From: Nanosynbacter sp.
GTDB taxonomy: Bacteria; Patescibacteriota; Saccharimonadia; Saccharimonadales; Saccharimonadaceae
Assembly: GCA_015257635.1 (NCBI GenBank)
Contig: JABZJU010000010.1
Span: 1 to 9,757 of the forward strand
Direction: 5' to 3'
DNA length: 9,757 nucleotides
Shown: positions 5,306 through 9,757 of the stretch, one piece after another
How positions within the stretch are numbered: position 1 is the stretch's first letter
Layout: every line of letters begins with the position of its first letter
Position numbers and translations under genes: made by a program
The notes under the pieces: generated by a model
The model's database searches: none
The model's input: only the letters and a program-made list of their open reading frames with translations
Told to the model about the DNA's origin: nothing

Positions 5306-6580
5306 CTAATGAGATCTAAAGACTACACCCTTATATTTCTCAACAGACTCTCTACTTGCCTGCCTCAAAACCTCGTCAATCGCTAGCGCGTCAGGAGAAA
5401 CTTCCAGCGCCCTACGGTTAATTCCGTATAGATATAAATTGTCCAAATCTCGCACGCGACTCAAAGCCACATAACCCATACCTTCAACAAACGCCTTTCT
5501 CAGATCAATCTTAGCCGCATCCAGTGTCATTCCCTGACTTTTGTGAACCGTTATAGCCCACGCCAAACGCAGCGGAACCTGAGAAATACTCGCTCGTTTG
5601 CGCTCTCCGTCTCGCAATTCCCAAACATCCGGCACCATCGTCACCCGACGACCATCTCGAAACTCAACAACCGGATATTCCGTCAGCGGCTCAAAATCCA
5701 CGACCGTGCCGATACTTCCATTGGCATATAATTTTTGCGGCGAATTTTTAACCGCCATCACCAACGCGCCCAGCTTAATTACCAGATTTTCTGGAGCCAG
5801 GACTGACCTTTGCAAATTCTCTACATAAATTTTCGAGCCCGTCGTCGTTTGCTGATACGATCGCTCTTCTCCTGGCAATTCCGCCAATTTTTGAATATTA
5901 ATATCATCAACATCAACGTTTATAGTGTGTAGTTCTGTGATATCACCATCTGGCGGCTCAATTTCCGTACGCGCCAGCAACGCCTCGACGTGACGTCGCC
6001 TAACATCGCCAGTTCTTAGAGCGGTCAGAATCTCCAAAAGCTGCTCATCATTCTGACGATATTGTCGCTCCAAATACAAAACCGCCGGCTGAAGTTCTTG
6101 CCAAGCATCAGAATAAACCACAAATCCGCCGCCCTGCTCATTTGGGCGATTCACTGGCGGCAATTGGAAAAAGTCGCCACTCATCACCAACTGAATGCCA
6201 CCAAACGGCTGATCATTTTCCCTGACGGTTCGTAAAACTTTATCAATCATATCCAGCCGAAAATCGTGAAGCATTGAAATCTCGTCAATGATCAACACGT
6301 CAGTTTTAGAAATCACATCACGCCGCGTTTTTGACAATCGTTCAAAAAAATTGTTCGGCAAATGATCACTCACACCAATTCCACTCCAGCTGTGAATCGT
6401 ATTGCCACCAAGATGCGTCGCCGCCAGACCAGTTGTCGCTGTTACCGACACCTTTTTACCGCGTTTTCGCGCCTGCGCAATAAAAGTATTCAACAGGTAA
6501 GTTTTGCCCGTTCCAGCCGCACCAGTCAGCAACGCCGACCGACCGCTCAGCAGAATAGCCAGCGCTAATTCTTGATCCAT
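5306..6580 (-). CDS. PIF1-family SF1B DNA helicase
   Basis: This 424-residue ATPase should unwind DNA 5'-3', the polarity of PIF1/RecD-type helicases, which act on forks, R-loops and G-quadruplexes. Motifs seen are Walker A GAAGTGKT (20-27), the PIF1-typical TATTGLAATHLGG region (47-59) and TIHSWSGIG (61-69), Walker B LIIDEIS (96-102), GDFFQLPP (135-142), LERQYRQ (170-176), AITVHKSQG (342-350), and YVALSRVR (370-377). The chain is close to a minimal helicase core: it starts about 20 residues before Walker A and ends about 50 after motif VI, with no extra nuclease or zinc domain. ATG 6580 lies 1 bp after the DUF4868 stop, with GAGG six bases upstream, so the two are translationally coupled. 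This tight pairing suggests a shared task. Confidence 0.92.
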   Translation of the reverse strand: MDQELALAILLSGRSALLTGAAGTGKTYLLNTFIAQARKRGKKVSVTATTGLAATHLGGNTIHSWSGIGVSDHLPNNFFERLSKTRRDVISKTDVLIIDEISMLHDFRLDMIDKVLRTVRENDQPFGGIQLVMSGDFFQLPPVNRPNEQGGGFVVYSDAWQELQPAVLYLERQYRQNDEQLLEILTALRTGDVRRRHVEALLARTEIEPPDGDITELHTINVDVDDINIQKLAELPGEERSYQQTTTGSKIYVENLQRSVLAPENLVIKLGALVMAVKNSPQKLYANGSIGTVVDFEPLTEYPVVEFRDGRRVTMVPDVWELRDGERKRASISQVPLRLAWAITVHKSQGMTLDAAKIDLRKAFVEGMGYVALSRVRDLDNLYLYGINRRALEVSPDALAIDEVLRQASRESVEKYKGVVFRSH

Positions 6581-6581
6581 T

Positions 6582-7559
6582 TTAGCCTCGTGGCGGTTCG
6601 CCTTCTGGCTCGCCGAGCAGCTTCTTTGACTTAATTTCGTAACGCTTGCCCGTGATTTTACTCTCGATATAATCCTCGTTGATAAGATTTACGAACATAT
6701 CCAAGTCATTGCCGTCCATAATAATAATTGCGCCGTTGTCGTCACTCATCAGCTCCAGCTGCATCTCGTCAGCATAATCCAAAACATCTTCCTGCTTGAC
6801 TGCGCCGATTTCCAACTTCTGCAATTTATTGACTGTCTTTTTGCGTTCTTTCACCAGAGTATTAAGATCCATTCCCTCTGGAAAACTCAGCTTATATTCC
6901 TTCTCAATTTCAGCTACTTTTTTATCAGCAATCACCTGCTTTTTATATTCATAGCCAAACATGCGCTCAAACTTTCCAGGATTAAATGCAAAAATATCTT
7001 TGCCAACAATCAAAACTTGATTATCATCTGGAACCTTAAAGCCAATTTCCGCATTAAATGAACCAAATTTGCCATCAGAAAACTCCCAAGCCAACGCGCT
7101 CTTTAGCGTCTGACCTTGCTGAATCAACTTAACCGTGTAGAATGTTGCGTCAGGATTATTCGGATCGGTAAATCGCGCCACAATTCCCTTCATACGCTTG
7201 AATTCGTGCTCAGTTTCCGAAAACTCTACGATATCGTGACGCTCATGCTCAATCAAATGAATCAATGTTTCAGCTCGCCCAACCTTTTCCAGATCAGTCC
7301 TCAACAGAACATTATCTTCTGATTCACTCAATTCATAATCACGAACACTCAGTCCAGTACCCGCACCCAAATTGACCTGATTGATATAATCAAACAAGAA
7401 CAACGGCCTAAGCTGTTGCTCAACATCGCCTTTTATCGGCATAAAATACGGCGTGTAATTTTTGCTAAATAAGAACAGTTCTATCTGTAAATCATTCTTT
7501 TTTGCGTCATTTTGATTTGCCCACAAAAAAATATCAGTCGTTTCCCTCACTTCTTCCAT
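6582..7559 (-). CDS. DUF4868 / KwaB-like protein
   Basis: The 325-residue soluble protein resembles DUF4868, the family of KwaB from the Kiwa anti-phage system. This call is from memory of the family pattern: a mid-region GIVARFTD...FYTVKLIQQG (125-149), then QVLIVGKDIFAFNPGKFERMF (181-201), and a C-terminal LINEDYIESKITGKRYEIKSK segment (292-312), close to the LNxDYxxSxLTxxxYxxxSK ending typical of these proteins. No membrane helix or known nuclease motif is visible; 210-260 is charged and probably helical. In Kiwa, KwaB binds DNA and works with the membrane protein KwaA; no KwaA-like ORF is seen here, and a PIF1 helicase follows at 1 bp. The start has no Shine-Dalgarno, but TGCTATACT lies 6 nt upstream. 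The function is unproven. Confidence 0.75.
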   Translation of the reverse strand: MEEVRETTDIFLWANQNDAKKNDLQIELFLFSKNYTPYFMPIKGDVEQQLRPLFLFDYINQVNLGAGTGLSVRDYELSESEDNVLLRTDLEKVGRAETLIHLIEHERHDIVEFSETEHEFKRMKGIVARFTDPNNPDATFYTVKLIQQGQTLKSALAWEFSDGKFGSFNAEIGFKVPDDNQVLIVGKDIFAFNPGKFERMFGYEYKKQVIADKKVAEIEKEYKLSFPEGMDLNTLVKERKKTVNKLQKLEIGAVKQEDVLDYADEMQLELMSDDNGAIIIMDGNDLDMFVNLINEDYIESKITGKRYEIKSKKLLGEPEGEPPRG

Positions 7560-7565
7560 TTTTCT

Positions 7566-7574
7566 AGTATAGCA
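7566..7574 (-). promoter_or_regulatory. Extended -10 (TGCTATACT) of a probable leaderless DUF4868 promoter
   Basis: On the minus strand TGC-TATACT is an extended -10 element, six bases before ATG 7559, so transcription would start at or next to the ATG. No good -35 is visible, which is tolerated by extended -10 promoters. It lies in the 39-bp gap after rnhA and would give the DUF4868-helicase pair its own promoter. Confidence 0.5.
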
Positions 7575-7598
7575 ATTTTTACCAGATGTCGCTAGCAG

Positions 7599-8024
7599 TT
7601 ATTTAGCTAATCTCTCGCCTTCACGCGCCCGATTAGCCCATTCATCAGCCAATTCGTTTCCTTCATCGCCTTCATGGCCACGCACCCAACGCAAATCCGC
7701 CTGAGAATTCGAATATAGTTCGTACAATTCACGCACAATATCCAGATTTTTAATATCGCCGCCCTTCTTCGTCCAGCCGCGCTTTTCCCAGCCCGGCGCC
7801 CATTTGGTAACAACATTAATCCAAAATTCACTGTCAGAATAAATCACACACGGCGCACCATTAGCATCTTTCAATGCTGCAATTAAAGCTTTACCCTCCA
7901 TACGAATATTCGTCGTCTCGCCATCTTCTGACCCCAAAATGTAAGGCTGAAGATCACGAATAACCGCAAACCCGCCCGGACCGGGATTTGGCGAAGCAGA
8001 ACCGTCAGTATAGTAAGTTGTCAT
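7599..8024 (-). CDS. rnhA: Ribonuclease HI
   Basis: RNase HI cleaves the RNA strand of RNA-DNA hybrids, removing R-loops and helping primer removal. The 141-residue protein has the complete catalytic set in family order: D7 in YTDGS, E43 in RMEGKAL, D64 in YSDSEF, H117 in RGHEGDEGN and D127 in NELADEWAN. SPNPGPGG (11-18) and WVRGH (113-117) are also typical. The length is close to a stand-alone bacterial RNase HI (about 150), with the basic-handle region replaced by GWEKRGWTKKGG (78-89). The gene starts 27 bp after the RSH-like gene and is followed 39 bp later by DUF4868. There is no Shine-Dalgarno; TGATATAAT sits 7 nt before ATG 8024. Confidence 0.94.
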   Translation of the reverse strand: MTTYYTDGSASPNPGPGGFAVIRDLQPYILGSEDGETTNIRMEGKALIAALKDANGAPCVIYSDSEFWINVVTKWAPGWEKRGWTKKGGDIKNLDIVRELYELYSNSQADLRWVRGHEGDEGNELADEWANRAREGERLAK

Positions 8025-8031
8025 TAGTATG

Positions 8032-8040
8032 ATTATATCA
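8032..8040 (-). promoter_or_regulatory. Extended -10 (TGATATAAT) of a probable leaderless rnhA promoter
   Basis: The minus strand carries TGA-TATAAT, a perfect extended -10, with seven bases to ATG 8024. A partial -35, CTGACA (8057-8062), lies 19 bp upstream inside the end of the RSH-like gene; that spacing is long. The predicted mRNA would start within a base or so of the ATG. Confidence 0.5.
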
Positions 8041-8051
8041 CGCGCAAGCCG

Positions 8052-9701
8052 TTAATTGTCAGCTCGCAGATCAATCAGACTCTCAATAAACTTATCTTCA
8101 TTAGACAGAGATTTCGGATTAAGCCCAAGATCACCAGTGTTTTTACTATTTTTCATGTCGTAGCGCCGTTTGTATAGCGCACCTAAGACCTCTTCTGCAA
8201 GACTGACTATTTTCATTCTCTCGACACGTTGACGAGTCGTCTCTTTCTCTAGATTATCCTTACCAAAACCCTGAGACTGTAGGTATTTATAAGCAATATG
8301 AGATACTTCGCCTGTACGCGCACGGCATCGCTCGTCTTTTGTAATAAACTGTATTTCAACCGGGATCTCAACATTGTCAACAACCACAACGAACGTCACT
8401 TTAGATATTTCATAAATAGGATATCCTCGTTTTTCACACTTTTCATCGGTATCAATTTTTATCAAATACTCATCCGAACTCATGCCCAATTCACGAAGAT
8501 TCTGCTCCACGATATCAACATATTCTTTAGTTCCTTGAATATATATAGGTTTGTTTTTGTTTCGAGCGCACACCGGCCTAAATTCCTTCAACCTATCAGC
8601 AATAAAATGTGCAAAATCACAAGCTGTCGTTTCACGATCTCTAGATATCACCATCATACCGACAATATCCATAATTCCGTCACCACCCTTAAGTTTATCT
8701 GCAAGCGATCCTACAGTTTTAATACGCCAGTTTCCAGCAACCGTATTGCCATATTCGGTATCAGCCGCAAATTCCCCCATATGAGTAGAATATTTACCAG
8801 AATCCTCATCTTTACGAATAGCATAACTTATAGTACCGTCGTTTACTCCAAATATCCTACCCGCAATCTTTTCCATACCAACTCGGAGAACCCTATCTTG
8901 CACTTCCTTGGCATTTTCGACAAGATCTTCTCTACCCTGACCAATCAAACGCCTAATTTTAGCTACGCTACGTAGCTCTGCAGCAAAAGCCTCATATCCC
9001 ATCGCCTCAAGAATTGGAGCATAAAACGACTCAGCTTCCAATACATCCTGCAATACTGCAGACTCTCTCCTTGATGATGGGTTTTGTAAATTATCCATTA
9101 TCTCGGCGCCTTTTATTATAAACGCCTCGATATTAACCTTATCCATCTCTAATCTCATATGGTCGAGATCTAATAATGGCTGAGCAATCGCCCACTGCTC
9201 AGGAAAAACCTCGCCCATATGTCGCTCGGCAACCAAGGAGTATATTTCTTGATAATCTTCATTAGACTCTTCTTCAGCAATTTCAGCCATCAACTTACGA
9301 TGGTGCGCCGCGCTTTGTTCAATTTTAGCCATATCAGCCAGTAAACTTGCGGAATATTCCAACTGATCATGGCTAATCTTTTCATCATCCATGAACCCAT
9401 AAAGTGCATCTGCGGCATTCCTGGCCCACACATCGTTATATTTTGTACTCTTTTTATTAAACATCCTATCAGCAACGTCGTGAATCAATGACAGCGAAGC
9501 CGCCTCTGGAGGTAAATCATCACCCGTATATGCTTTTACGATCTTATGTACTCGATAAGCATGCTCCTTAAAATCCTCACGCTCACCTTCAGTACAACTA
9601 ATATAGCTATCTAAAACCTTACGGCATGATTCATGAAAAATCTCTTCTGCGGGTATAATCTCTTTTTCGTCTACTAGACAGATATATTCTTTATTTGACA
9701 C
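8052..9701 (-). CDS. RSH-like (RelA/SpoT family) protein with HD and synthetase-like domains
   Basis: Long RSH enzymes make and degrade (p)ppGpp. This 549-residue protein has an N-terminal HD region (H47, H74-D75 in LIHDVADR, KGAEIMDNLQN at 197-207), the connecting segment EAESFYAPILEAMGYEAFAAEL (222-243) that matches RSH proteins closely, and a synthetase-like domain: R326-I-K328, SLADKL (332-337), MDIVG (344-348), GYPIYE (426-431), PVEIQF (447-452) and GEVSHIAYKY (464-473). Several usual catalytic residues differ: HDVADR replaces HDxxED, and the GYxSLH histidine is Glu. There is no C-terminal TGS or ACT region. The start is taken as GTG 9701; an in-frame TTG at 9746 lies in the promoter and is unlikely. 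Activity cannot be inferred with confidence. Confidence 0.7.
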   Translation of the reverse strand: MSNKEYICLVDEKEIIPAEEIFHESCRKVLDSYISCTEGEREDFKEHAYRVHKIVKAYTGDDLPPEAASLSLIHDVADRMFNKKSTKYNDVWARNAADALYGFMDDEKISHDQLEYSASLLADMAKIEQSAAHHRKLMAEIAEEESNEDYQEIYSLVAERHMGEVFPEQWAIAQPLLDLDHMRLEMDKVNIEAFIIKGAEIMDNLQNPSSRRESAVLQDVLEAESFYAPILEAMGYEAFAAELRSVAKIRRLIGQGREDLVENAKEVQDRVLRVGMEKIAGRIFGVNDGTISYAIRKDEDSGKYSTHMGEFAADTEYGNTVAGNWRIKTVGSLADKLKGGDGIMDIVGMMVISRDRETTACDFAHFIADRLKEFRPVCARNKNKPIYIQGTKEYVDIVEQNLRELGMSSDEYLIKIDTDEKCEKRGYPIYEISKVTFVVVVDNVEIPVEIQFITKDERCRARTGEVSHIAYKYLQSQGFGKDNLEKETTRQRVERMKIVSLAEEVLGALYKRRYDMKNSKNTGDLGLNPKSLSNEDKFIESLIDLRADN

Positions 9702-9710
9702 AACTTTCAC

Positions 9711-9739
9711 ATTATACCATATACTATAGTAATTTGCAA
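9711..9739 (-). promoter_or_regulatory. Promoter of the RSH-like gene
   Basis: The minus strand reads TTGCAA (9734-9739), 17 bp, then TATAAT (9711-9716) preceded by TGG, an extended -10. Transcription should start near 9704, leaving about 3 nt before GTG 9701. A 10-bp palindrome TACTATAGTA (9722-9731) lies in the spacer and could be an operator. This is the best-formed promoter in the window. Confidence 0.6.
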
Positions 9740-9757
9740 GTGTCAATCAGTTTACGC

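Noticed and set aside
5238..8016. 14-bp exact repeat CGTCAGTATAGTAA at 5238-5251 and 8003-8016
   Set aside because: One copy encodes the conserved YYTD of RNase HI and the other holds a -10 box. A single 14-mer match in about 10 kb is not far from chance, and the similarity does not extend.
8298..8975. Long open frame (225 codons) on the plus strand antisense to the RSH-like gene
   Set aside because: It is the shadow of a well-supported minus-strand gene. Its translation is low in typical domains and rich in Ser, Ile and Asn, and no promoter or ribosome-binding site supports it.
1..9757. UGA recoded as glycine, as in some other CPR groups
   Set aside because: All genes are full length under the standard code with normal glycine codons. 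The absence of TGA stops among nine genes is noted, but it does not require recoding.
1..9757. CRISPR array, insertion sequence or integrase
   Set aside because: I saw no regularly spaced repeats, transposase motifs, terminal inverted repeats with target duplications, or recombinase motifs.

Overview
All recognisable genes lie on the minus strand, so transcription runs from high to low coordinates. The window suggests a small-genome bacterium of the Candidate Phyla Radiation, most likely Candidatus Saccharibacteria (TM7). This is an inference from the compact gene order, the stripped-down division/cell-wall (dcw) cluster, the mixture of Shine-Dalgarno and apparently leaderless starts, and a KwaB-like DUF4868 gene. 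No marker gene in the window proves it. The standard code fits: every gene ends in TAA or TAG, and glycines use ordinary codons.

Positions 1-5061 hold a dcw cluster in the order mraZ, rsmH, (small ORF), ftsL, ftsI, mraY. MraZ is the cluster's regulator, RsmH methylates 16S rRNA, FtsL and FtsI act in septal peptidoglycan synthesis, and MraY makes lipid I. MraY is cut by the window edge. The mraZ promoter carries two TGGGT boxes 10 bp apart between its -35 and -10, as expected of an autoregulated dcw promoter. rsmH has its own probable promoter in a 292-bp spacer. Between rsmH and ftsL lie an overlooked 23-codon ORF with the best ribosome-binding site in the window and a 13-bp hairpin.

Positions 5032-5305 are a gene-free spacer with two minus-strand terminator-like hairpins. 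One has a good promoter placed so that the predicted RNA would start at the base of the hairpin, making it a candidate small RNA.

Positions 5306-9757 hold a second block: an RSH-like (RelA/SpoT family) protein, RNase HI, a DUF4868 protein resembling KwaB of the Kiwa anti-phage system, and a PIF1-type DNA helicase. The last two are 1 bp apart and almost certainly co-expressed. No KwaA-like membrane partner is visible. KwaB-like protein plus PIF1 helicase, next to RNase HI and a degenerate alarmone-type enzyme, is the most interesting candidate system here. A defence role is inferred, not shown.

Four transcription units (RSH-like, rnhA, DUF4868, rsmH) have a -10 hexamer only 6-9 nt before the start codon and no clear Shine-Dalgarno sequence, which points to leaderless mRNAs. 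mraZ, the small ORF, ftsI, mraY and the helicase gene have recognisable ribosome-binding sites.
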